Shown here piece by piece: positions 56,039-64,000 of a DNA stretch of 64,000 bases. This DNA comes from Isoetes taiwanensis (taxonomy: Eukaryota > Streptophyta > Lycopodiopsida > Isoetales > Isoetaceae): NCBI GenBank assembly GCA_021234155.1, contig JAJEKV010000056.1, forward strand, positions 4,197,330-4,261,329, written 5' to 3'. The notes beneath the pieces were generated by a model, which worked only from the letters and a program-made list of their open reading frames with translations, had not been told where the DNA came from and did not search any database. Within the stretch, counting starts at the first letter, position 1. Each line of letters opens with the position of its first letter. The translations under genes and the position numbers were made by a program.

Positions 56039-58089
56039 AACTGGACGTGCATCAGATTTGGTAGGAATGGTGAGTTCCCCCAAGGCTTTGTTTATCCCCC
56101 GAAGATCTCTCTGTAGCTCGGTGAAAATGTGTTTGAACTTTTTTGAAGAGTGTGGCGGCCCATTACGATAGGGTGTCGGAAGATTTAACGGCGATCGACG
56201 GGACGGTGATTGTTGCCCGTCCACAATCTCAACCGAGGAGTCCGAATATGGGGATAACTTCCCGGTGTCTGGACAATATGGCGGGGAGGTTGAAGCATAA
56301 CGGGGATGCGTGGCACTCTGCGTGGTGAAAAAGAGAGGTTGCTGAGTTTCATCAAGCAGAGGTTGCTTCATGACAGCGTGTACATCTACAGGAGCTGCAG
56401 GAGGTTCAGCATCTGAAAAGTGATCAACACGTTGGATTCGATTGCAAGGAGCCAGGTAAGGGTCAAGCAAAGCAGCCACAGCCTGGTCCTGATCAAGAGT
56501 CATTTCTCCCCAAGGATCAGCATATTCGGGGTAGGATGACAGAGGCAGACTCGCAGGTGGAGCCTGAACATGATAGATATTCTGGGCGTCCTTTAACTGT
56601 GGTCGGAGAGAGAGGGTTCAGCATGGTCAACGGAAATGATCTTGCCTGTTTCTAAGTCCATGGTGGCATTGAGGTGACCATCGGTGATGACTAACTGATC
56701 CGTGGCCCAGTAATGGATACACTTGGCCTGGCAAAGAAAAGGTCTACCGACCAACATTTCATAATCACCTGGATCTTCTCCAGCCTTCCAAACACCAAAT
56801 TCCAAGGGGAATCGGAGATCACCAATGTTGATGTGAAGAAGAGGCGTGACGCCTTGAGGTCGCGTGATATGGCCATTGGCCAATTTGATGTCATATGGGG
56901 CACGATAGAGTTGTTTGATGCCCATTTGTTTGCGGAGTTTATCCGTGATGAGATTGACCGCGCTACCTCCGTCAATTTGAACATGATTGACTTGTTGATT
57001 GCCCACCGTGGCATGTACCGTGGGTGTAGAGGTAGCAACAGCCCCAACCAAAATAGTCGGGAGTGGTAACTGGTCCTTGAGAGCAGGACAGAGTTTCAAA
57101 ATTGTTGCCAAACTTAAAGGAATTTTGATTTTGGCTAGCTCCTCTTGGAGTTCCAGAGGCACATGAGAAAAAGGATCGGCTGGATCCACAGGTGCTGGAG
57201 TGCGTGGTAAGGAAGCAGCAACTTCTTTGAGTAGGTCAACCTCGGCAGCTATATTTGGATACGTCTGAGAGCGTGGAGGTTGAGACGTGGAAGGTGCTTC
57301 TTGTCTTTGTTGAGCTCTAGTGGTGGCATGAACATTAGCCAACGTGCGGCCTTCAGCAGCTTGCATGAGGTTCAGAATGCTTTGGCGAACTTTAGGCACA
57401 TGCGGCATGAGTTTCTCCAAGTCAGGTGCAAAGTGAACCTTTTTTTCCTCTTCATGAGGAATGGTGTCGACTGCAAAGGCAGGTTGCATGCCATTTGGAA
57501 TAATGGTTAAGGGACGTGACGCCCTGGTCTGACGTGAAACCAAACTAACCCAATTGGACGGCTGGACTGGAGGATTAAGAGCCTGAAAAATTTCTTCCTG
57601 TGCTTGTTGATCCATCTGAGGTTGATCTGGTTGATAGCGTGATTGCTGAGGTGCACGAGGTGGCTTCCGAAGAACAGGACGCGGGCCTTGTTTGCCATTG
57701 GCAATCCAGAGTTGGTAAGCCGTGAGGCGGACCGATGTGGTCTGATTGGTGCCAGGAAGCTGCACCTGAACTTGTGGAAGTTGAGGACACGCCGTGGTGG
57801 TATGACCCCACTCTTGACAGTGATAACACTGAGCTTTAGAAGGATCAAAAGGAGGACGTGTGTTGGGTCCCCGTTGTTGCTCCTGTTGCTGATAGAGTTG
57901 ATTGGGTTGCGCCTGCAGTGGTGGCTGCTGATATGGCGATTGTTGCTGAGGTGTTGTTTGCACTTGATAAACCAGTTTGTTGCGGAAAGGTGTAGGATGA
58001 GTGCGAGTGCACTCTTCCGTGGCATGATTGCACATGTTGCATCTTTTACAATGAGGCGGGCCATTGGTGGAGTTGCATTCATTCGCCAA
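56039..58089 (-). pseudogene. Gypsy gag nucleocapsid, protease and linker
   Basis: Two zinc knuckles of the C-x2-C-x4-H-x4-C type, CKRCNMCNHATEEC and CYHCQEWGHTTTAC, surround a Gln/Pro-rich stretch. About 380 residues into this frame VNHVQIDGGSAVNLITDKL holds the protease D-(S/G)-G motif, followed by DYEMLVGRPFLCQAKC. The frame ends near 56593. A second frame (56503-56036) carries a linker that ends GELTIPTKSDARPV and is followed by the TAG before RT. At least one frameshift lies between the two. Confidence 0.85.
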
Positions 58090-59295
58090 GTGGCCTTGAT
58101 ATTTGCAGATATGGCACCAGATCTAACTGCGCTGCGGATTGGCGTGTTGAGGTTGGACAGTAGTCTGTGGAATCATGACGGGAGGAATGAAAGGGAGCTC
58201 CTGAAGGGCCACGCCACGGGAGGAAACATTGACCGAGTGATTGACAAGGTCGATAGCCTGCTCCAAAGTCTTGGTATGCAGTATTGATCATGAGTCGGAT
58301 ATTTGGAGGAAGTCCTTGGAGAAACCGACCAAAATCTGGCTCGCGTGTGGGGTACTCCTTGAGTTTTCCGAAAGAGAATGTGAAGACGACCGCAAAATCC
58401 GGGGCGGACTCGTGGGCTCTTGTTGAAGGTCATTGAGTTGCTTGAGATGAAGTTGATCATCATCCGTGGTCCCATAGTGAGAAAGAAAAGCGGTTCTCAT
58501 TTCGACCAATCTTGTTTCCAAAGTGGCTTTGTTGGACATGAGCCATTGATGAGGAGCCACGCAGTGTGGTGGAAAAAGATGTGGAATTTTAGTTGAGGTT
58601 GCGCATGACCATTCGGGGACAGCTTAACCTCAAATTCTTCCATGTGGGCCTGAGCACTTTGGTCTAAGGGTTTGCCTTTCGTGTTGCCAAAGGTGGGATA
58701 AGTCAGCTTAAGGGTCTGAAAGGTAGAGGTGAAAGTGCTTGGCTGGACAGGAACGGTATAGTGGTTATATTGAGGTGGAGTTGGAGGTGGCATGGTGCCT
58801 GAAGGACCCTGATGAAGGGGTGACTGCGGTTGAGGGACTGAAGGTGCCTGAGCATTGGTTTTGAGGTCGGTAAGGTTGTAAACAGGAAGAGCGGTTTGAA
58901 ATGTAGGGAATGGAAATTCCTGGGGAGGTGCAAAAGAGACATGTGGATATCCCTGCCCACCCGGGGGAGATGATGGTTGTGAAGGCAGAGGCGTATGGCC
59001 TGAAGAGTGATGGATGTAGGCATGTTCAGGGGTATGAAAGTAAGGCTGAGAAGGTTGAGCCTGATAGGGCTCCTGATAGTGATGAGGTGACTGAGGCTGT
59101 GAGCAATGGGGAATTCGGACGAGACATGACACGAGGGGTTGGTGGCGCCGACTGAGCCCTAGACCGAATGTGGCCTCCCTCAATGTCATAAGCAGATCCA
59201 TACATGTCGCGAACAGCTTCCCTGCGATGATGGCGCTCCAAGCGAGACGCCGTCTGGGAAAGGAGTTATTCTGGCGTGAAGTTTCGGACAGACAT
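58090..59295 (-). pseudogene. Gypsy gag, N-terminal and capsid region
   Basis: It starts MSVRNFTPE at 59295 and meets a stop after nine codons. It then continues LLSQTASRLERHHRREAVRD in the same frame. Other frames carry a Pro/Gln/Ser/Tyr-rich stretch and then LKLTYPTFGNTKGKPLDQSA, QAHMEEFEVKLSPNGHAQPQ and LKFHIFFHHTAWLLING, which fit the retrotransposon gag capsid domain (F-x-G, then A-x2-W). ATLETRLVEMRTAFLSHYGT, then DDDQLHLKQLNDLQQEP completes it. Several frameshifts are present. Confidence 0.8.
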
Positions 59296-59323
59296 GGCGA
59301 CAGAAGAAAGGAAAATCGAATCA

Positions 59324-59341
59324 GACCCGGCAGCGGCGACA
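59324..59341 (-). promoter_or_regulatory. Gypsy primer binding site (tRNA-Asp-like)
   Basis: In element direction TGTCGCCGCTGCCGGGTC follows one base after the 5' LTR. It resembles TGGCGCCGTTGCCGGGG, the tRNA-Asp-type site common in plant gypsy elements, with a few differences. The tRNA identity is tentative. Confidence 0.6.
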
Positions 59342-59342
59342 G

Positions 59343-59936
59343 TGTTTGGGGTCTGGGTTCGGGAACTCCTGGAAGACAGCCCTCTATGAGGACCCGTGGA
59401 TCTAACAGGAGAATCCGGGGGACTATGTCACGCGGGATTTGCAAGAAGAGAATAAGAAGAAGAAAACAGAACAAAAGAGAACAATGAGAGGAAAATGATA
59501 AGCTTCCTTGATATCAATGATGAACATACATGAGCTCTCACAATCGAGAGAAGACTGAAAAGAGACAAGACTCAAAACTCATCTAAAAATCATGTGCTAG
59601 CTCTACTCATATATATAGTACAATGGCCTTTGGCCCAATATAGACACTCTGACTGATCTCGGTGCCGACTCCTGGAAGAAGGCCTGATTTGCAGGAATGC
59701 TGGCGGTGCCTCTTGAAGTGCCTAGAATCACGCTGACGCTGACGCGGGCGGAGACGGGCCGTCACTTGTCTGAGCGGCGCCTCTTGGTAGCAGACCCAGG
59801 CTTTGACTGCGTGGTCTGCTGCTTGGTCTTTTGCTGGGCTTTTGATGGCTGACCCGTGCCTGTCTGTGGATCCTTGAGCTTGACTTGGTCCGTCGTATGC
59901 ATGAATAGTCCTGTACCAGGAGGCACAGGACTAACA
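59343..59936 (-). mobile_element. 5' LTR of the gypsy element
   Basis: Direct repeat of 48875-49468 with four transitions. In element direction it should carry the promoter. The plus strand shows TCATATATATAGTAC within the LTR (near 59606), whose complement could serve as a TATA box. Confidence 0.93.
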
Positions 59937-59941
59937 CACCT

Positions 59942-61023
59942 TGGCAATGGTATATCTGTATGGACAATTTCTTAAGGGAAAATAGTTTCGAGAAATGAAA
60001 TAGTGATGAAAACATATATGTTATATAAGACAAAGACAGGTTATGTTTTATTGCATTATATGTAGACGACTGTATTATGGTGGCAAATGACAAGGACTAT
60101 CTAAATGAATGCAAGCATATTCTAGAGGCCAATTTTAAAATGACTGATGTAGGGGAGTTAAGGATATTTCTGGGCATTGAAGTTAAAAGGGACAGGTTGA
60201 ATAAAACAATGGTATTGACCCAAACAACAAATATACAAGGGATGCTTCATAGATTTGGCATGATTAGTTGTAAGGCTGCTAGATCTCCTTTGGTTCTAGG
60301 GCACAAAATATCAGCAGACATGTCACCAAGTACTGAGGAAGAAATAACCGAGATGTCAAACACACCATACAGGGAATTAATTGGTTATCTACTCTATGTT
60401 ACAAATTGCACACGATCAGACATTGGATTTCCTGTGAGTCTACCTAGTAGGTATGTAAATAATCCAGGAAAGTCTCACTGGATTGCAGCTAAAAAAATTT
60501 CAAAGTTTTTGAAAGGGACACAAGAGCAAGGAATCATCTTCATAAATGATGATCTCAGACTTAGAGCTTATTGTGATGCAGACTGGGCCTCAGACCTAGA
60601 CCACAGAAAATCAACCTCAGGCTTCACATTAATGTTAGAAGGAGGTTCTATCATTTGGAAATCTAAGAAGCAAAAAGTACTGCCATGTCATCTACTGAGG
60701 CAGAATATGCTGGGGCAAGAAGGTTGCTAAGTGAAATTGGAATTTGTCAAGGACTTACTGTATTACTAAGTGATAGTCTGAGTTGCATAGCTATCACTAA
60801 AATTCCAGTATTGCATCAGAGAACAAAACACATAGAGATTCATATGCACTTAATTCCGAAACTTGTGGCAAAAGGATATGTTACTGTGGAATATATACAT
60901 ACAGAAGAACAAGTGGCAGATGTTCTTACAAAAGCTTTATCACAAGCTAAGTTTGCTAAATTCGCTAAATTCAAGCAATTGTTAGGAGTGCAAGATTCAT
61001 TGCATCTTCTTTATTCAAAGTAG
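59942..61023 (+). pseudogene. Copia-2 pol: C-terminal RT half and RNase H
   Basis: It resumes directly after the CACCT duplication with WQWYICMDNFLR (partner of GLKQSP on the other side). Next come CFIALYVDDCIMVANDKDYL with the YVDD box intact, TDVGELRIFLGIEVKRDR and YRELIGYLLYVTNCTRSDIG. RNase H: YCDADWASDLDHRKSTSGFT, then after one frameshift near 60690 MSSTEAEYAGARRLLSEIGI and TKHIEIHMHLIPKLVAKGYV. The stop is at 61021-61023. This part is less decayed than the 5' half. Confidence 0.88.
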
Positions 61024-61134
61024 TATCTCAGAGTGAGTAACTGAATTATTATTGCACAAGTTTGAACTCTCACAGAAGCTACACAGAGAATCAATACCAG
61101 GAGCTGCTTGTAAAGAATTGGCATGAAGGGGGAA

Positions 61135-61720
61135 TGTTGCAATATCATGCCAAGTCTGTTTACTAGAAGTTTCAGGGTTCAAACTCTAGTTATGGTGCAT
61201 CTTAACTATGTTTTGGGAACCATGGAATAAAACCTGAACTTATCACGTTCAATGGTTTAAGGGGACACATAAAAAAAAAAGGAAAAGAAAGTCAGACTTT
61301 TTGGGAAAGCCATAAATACTTCTTATTTTGTCTAAACAGGTTGGCCCAATTGTTTGGAGCCAAATACTTTTTGAATCCGTTCAGTTTGCCTCCACCGACG
61401 GATTTACTTGTATATATCTGTCTAATGCAATCAGTTGCCGAACCACCAATCTTCAAGAAGAATCTAGTCTGCAGTTTAGTTTCTATACAGTTAGAAATGG
61501 ATGAGGTCGATGCATGAACTAAGCAGTCTTTGTGCTTATTTTTTAACTGTTATTAAGTGCTACAGTGAAATACGAAGTGCAATGGTTATATGCCTTATCT
61601 TTATCTAATGAGTAGTATGAGTTTTGCTATGGCTATTAAAGTTTTAGAAATATGAAATTGCTAGAGGACATATTAAATCTTGTAAGTTTATGATCTAACG
61701 AAGTAAATTCTATAACTTCA
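61135..61720 (+). mobile_element. 3' LTR of copia-2
   Basis: It begins TGTTGCAATATC directly after the polypurine tract GAAGGGGGAA and ends TATAACTTCA, followed by the ACATT target duplication. Confidence 0.92.
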
Positions 61721-61725
61721 ACATT

Positions 61726-62129
61726 GTTTTTTCCTCCTCCAACACTTCTTCTATTGTCATTTTCAAGGCACAAATCAAGATTGAAGGCTTTAACATTGTT
61801 AGTCTCAATCTCATATTATAGATAAGAAGTTCTATTGGACCAAACAAGCAAGGTATGTATGAGAGCATGAAATTTCAATCATGCCATCGTTATGGTTGGC
61901 CTGTATATGTCTTTATTGTTTTCCTGGATATGTGTTTAGTTGTTAAACTAATTGTCCCAAACCCTTTCCATACGAACTAAAATCCTTAGATAAATATGTT
62001 GAAATTGAATCGTATAAGATAATAAACTCAATGGAAGAAAAACATATAGTTATGGCAAGAAGCTGCTTATAAATCAACATTCAAGTGGGTTGAGTTTGCA
62101 TCTATCCATCTTACTTGGAGCTTTGAAAG
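61726..62129. other. Flank of copia-2, nothing recognised
   Basis: About 400 bp without coding signal. It continues the locus into which copia-2 inserted. Confidence 0.4.
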
Positions 62130-62625
62130 AATATAACAGTTCAAAATGTTGCATGTGGGCAAAACGCTTCTTGCTTCTGTAGCTAATAGTATGAAAAACA
62201 CCAATATTGCTAACATGATGTATGCCAAATGTGGAAGCAGGTGGGATGCTTTTCTAGTCTTTAGTCTTTAACATAATACCCTGCCAGTATCATAGAATCC
62301 TCCGACAACTTGGAGCTTGGTATAGAGACAATGGAGATTGTAAAGTATTTTTACAAATATTTACCCGCATGCAGAATGAAATATTTTTACTCCAGATGGT
62401 GAAACATATGTTGTTGCACTTAAGGCATGTGATGTTTGCACAACAAAGTAAGTGGGCAAGCAACTTGATGGTACAGTTACAAAAATACGGAGTTTGGAGA
62501 AGGACATGGGTATGTGCCTTCAACTTTCTGGGCATGAGTTGCATATTTTTGTGGCAAACTACTTTGCTGGATATGAATGCCAAATGTGGGAGCATATTTC
62601 GCTACATGTTCTAAACGAGGTACAC
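62130..62625 (+). pseudogene. Pentatricopeptide repeat (PPR, PLS-type) gene relic
   Basis: PPR proteins bind organellar RNA and many direct RNA editing. Fragments in shifting frames follow the standard repeat order: ASVANSMKNTNIANMMYAKC, then GSRWDAFLVFS (62190-62268), corresponding to the (L/I)-x-DMYAKCGS-x2-DA-x3-F module. Next is FTPDGETYVVALKACDVC (62387-62440), as in PD-x-x-TY-x3-LKAC. Then VGKQLDGTVTKIRSLEKDMG and LLDMNAKCGSIF follow. Stops and frame changes separate the pieces, so it is dead. The LKAC and MYAKCG style is typical of large PPR families in spore-bearing plants. Confidence 0.75.
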
Positions 62626-62814
62626 CTTGGACTACCACAGTCGTCAGATTCGTCGATCCTATGACCCAGATCGTATGTTAGGGTCTGTTAGCACCTCTCG
62701 TTTCGCTTATAATCATTTATGATTGGAGGCACCTATGATTTTGAAATATGAAATACAATTTCGCCTAAGGTTTTGAGGGAATATCGAATCTCTATACAGC
62801 TGCGCCTAAAGGGG

Positions 62815-62892
62815 GGCTCGAACCTCTACCAAAATAACTCAATGCAGTCCTAATAAGACTACTTTAACCAATATATCAAGTGAGCTAATGTG
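62815..62892 (-). repeat. tRNA-like sequence (possible SINE head)
   Basis: The minus strand reads TAGCTCACTTGATATATTGG, TTAAAGTAG (A-box-like) and, about 35 bp on, AGGTTCGAGCC (B-box-like). It lacks a clean acceptor stem and has an over-long D region, so it is more likely a tRNA-derived SINE or a tRNA relic than a working tRNA gene. Confidence 0.4.
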
Positions 62893-64000
62893 ATTATTTT
62901 TTATCTTGAATCTATGTTTTTTTTTTTTCATAACAACCCATTCAATTATTTTAGGGATATATGGTCTATGGTTGCAGAAATTGTTATTTTTTATATCCAT
63001 ATCAAATTCTAGAGCCCCTTGTTATTTTGCTACATCATAATATTGTATCTTAGAGTACTATGATGTTTGTTTATGGCCCTAATTGATAGTGGTAAAAAAT
63101 GCGTGAAAGCTCCAAGTACCTAAAGCACCTAATTTTCGAGCAGTCGTAATTTATTATGGAGAAAATCATTTGCTTTGTTTCCGGCACCCCCCTTTCTTAA
63201 TACTGTTTTTGATCCCCTATTCTGAATCCCCTATTTTTAAACCCTTGTGCTACTTCAATTTCCAATTCCATCACATAATCCTTTGATCCGATTGTTTGAT
63301 AATGGCTAAAGCTCTGACCGAGCAAGAATTCATTGATAGCAAGGATTACAACTTGCATTGAAAGTGAAATGGTTTAGCAGATAATATAATAGATGCACAA
63401 TGGTCCTCGGTTTGGCAAGAAGGTCCAAGGAAAATATCAAAGTTTTTGTAGTCCAGCCTCGACACTGGGAAAAATTGGACAGATTGTTCAAAAAGTTATT
63501 TCAAACAGAAACTATAATAACCAAAGAAGTGAGAAAGCATGTAGCATTAGACATGCATGCTTGTGCCATTCATCATTCTCATTCTTTGTGCACACAATTT
63601 ATCCCCAATAATCACTAATTGATTTGATAGTATGTTCTTTACTTCATATGTTGGACCTGAACCACAAATTCTGCACTTGCACTGGCAATGTTTGTATACA
63701 CTATTAGGACCAATCTTCATGTTATTTATGGCTTGCATGGAAAAATTAAGATGCAGATGGTACTGGCAACAAAATGTTTCTCTTTCTTCAAGCCTCCTAA
63801 TATGGCTTGGTTTCAATCTTTCAAAAGTCTACTGGGATATAGTCATGCTAGGATATTCCTTTTGAAAAGCAAGGTATAGTTGCAATTGATCAGAAAAAAT
63901 TGAGACTTAGATTTCACGACTGTATAAGAAATAAAGAAACTGAATACTCAAATTAATAATCAATAAATGGTTCAAGGAATACCTGTCACTGCTAACAAAG
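62893..64000. other. Sequence without recognised gene
   Basis: Overlapping open frames at 63393-63618 and 63632-63879 (for example RRSKENIKVFVVQPRHWEKL) show no domain I know. They might be exons of a gene extending beyond the window, but no clear splice chain is visible. Confidence 0.4.

Larger units (their letters stand above)
48875..59936 (-). mobile_element. Ty3/gypsy element, 11.06 kb, target duplication CACCT
   Basis: Direct LTRs of 594 bp (48875-49468 and 59343-59936) differ at four positions, all transitions. CACCT lies at 48870-48874 and 59937-59941. Genes are on the minus strand in the order gag, protease, RT-RNase H, integrase, extra ORF. This order (RT before integrase) marks Ty3/gypsy. 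A long internal region with an additional ORF after integrase and a tRNA-Asp-like primer site recall the Athila/Tat group. It sits inside the RT gene of copia-2. Confidence 0.95.
41618..61725 (+). mobile_element. Copia-2, nested Ty1/copia element with target duplication ACATT
   Basis: The element runs from 41623 (TGTTATAATA) to 61720 (ATAACTTCA) with ACATT at 41618-41622 and 61721-61725. About 14.6 of its 20.1 kb are two later insertions: 44632-48211 and 48875-59936. Without them the element would be about 5.5 kb, the normal copia size. LTRs are 600 and 586 bp and differ at many sites and by an 18-bp indel, so this is an old copy. Confidence 0.93.

Noticed and set aside
62815-62892. A tRNA gene
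   Set aside because: A- and B-box-like parts are present, but there is no proper acceptor stem or anticodon arm. At best a SINE head or relic.

Overview
The window is nuclear DNA of a land plant. The evidence is one intact-looking intron-containing Derlin gene, decayed copies of the plant-specific genes CHUP1, SPIKE1 and a PLS-type pentatricopeptide repeat (PPR) gene, and plant-type Ty1/copia, Ty3/gypsy (tRNA-Asp-like primer site) and LINE retrotransposons. The PPR style and a ParB-like gene family that I associate with spore-bearing plants make a fern, lycophyte or bryophyte plausible. I cannot fix the species. Most of the window is transposon-derived or relic sequence.

Layout. 1-6 kb: AT-rich sequence with degenerate repeats and no recognisable gene. 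6-17.2 kb: LINE relics on both strands, three copies of a conserved hairpin each just downstream of a LINE ORF2, a tandem palindromic repeat, a possible spliced minus-strand gene (9.9-11.1 kb), a decayed acidic-protein gene, and two long polypurine tracts. 18-19.4 kb (minus): a decayed HUH/Rep-type endonuclease gene, possibly a Replitron-like transposon. 20.1-22 kb: the Derlin gene, the only gene likely to be functional. 22.8-24.2 kb: CHUP1 pseudogene. 24.5-26.6 kb: gypsy RT relic holding a 1.17-kb poly(A)-tailed retroposon with a 13-bp target duplication. 27.6-33.7 kb: unrecognised coding relics, a field of short palindromes (AAATGGCG...CGCCATTT), and a decayed Lys-rich gene with a ParB-like motif.

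33.8-39.6 kb: a copia element (copia-1) whose 3' LTR is in normal position while the LTR, primer site and gag start on its left are inverted. 39.6-41.4 kb: LINE endonuclease/RT relic. 41.6-61.7 kb: a second copia element (copia-2, target duplication ACATT) that was itself hit twice. One insert is 3.58 kb (duplication TAATATG) carrying a SPIKE1 fragment and a near-perfect 158-bp inverted repeat. The other is an 11.06-kb minus-strand Ty3/gypsy element (duplication CACCT, LTRs differing at 4 of 594 sites) with an extra coiled-coil ORF downstream of integrase. 62.1-62.6 kb: PPR relic, then a tRNA-like sequence and unassigned DNA.

The order of events can be read in part: copia-2 came first, then the 3.58-kb insert and the gypsy element, whose LTRs show it is young. 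No operons, rRNA genes or CRISPR arrays are present. All family assignments come from reading motifs by eye, without database searches.
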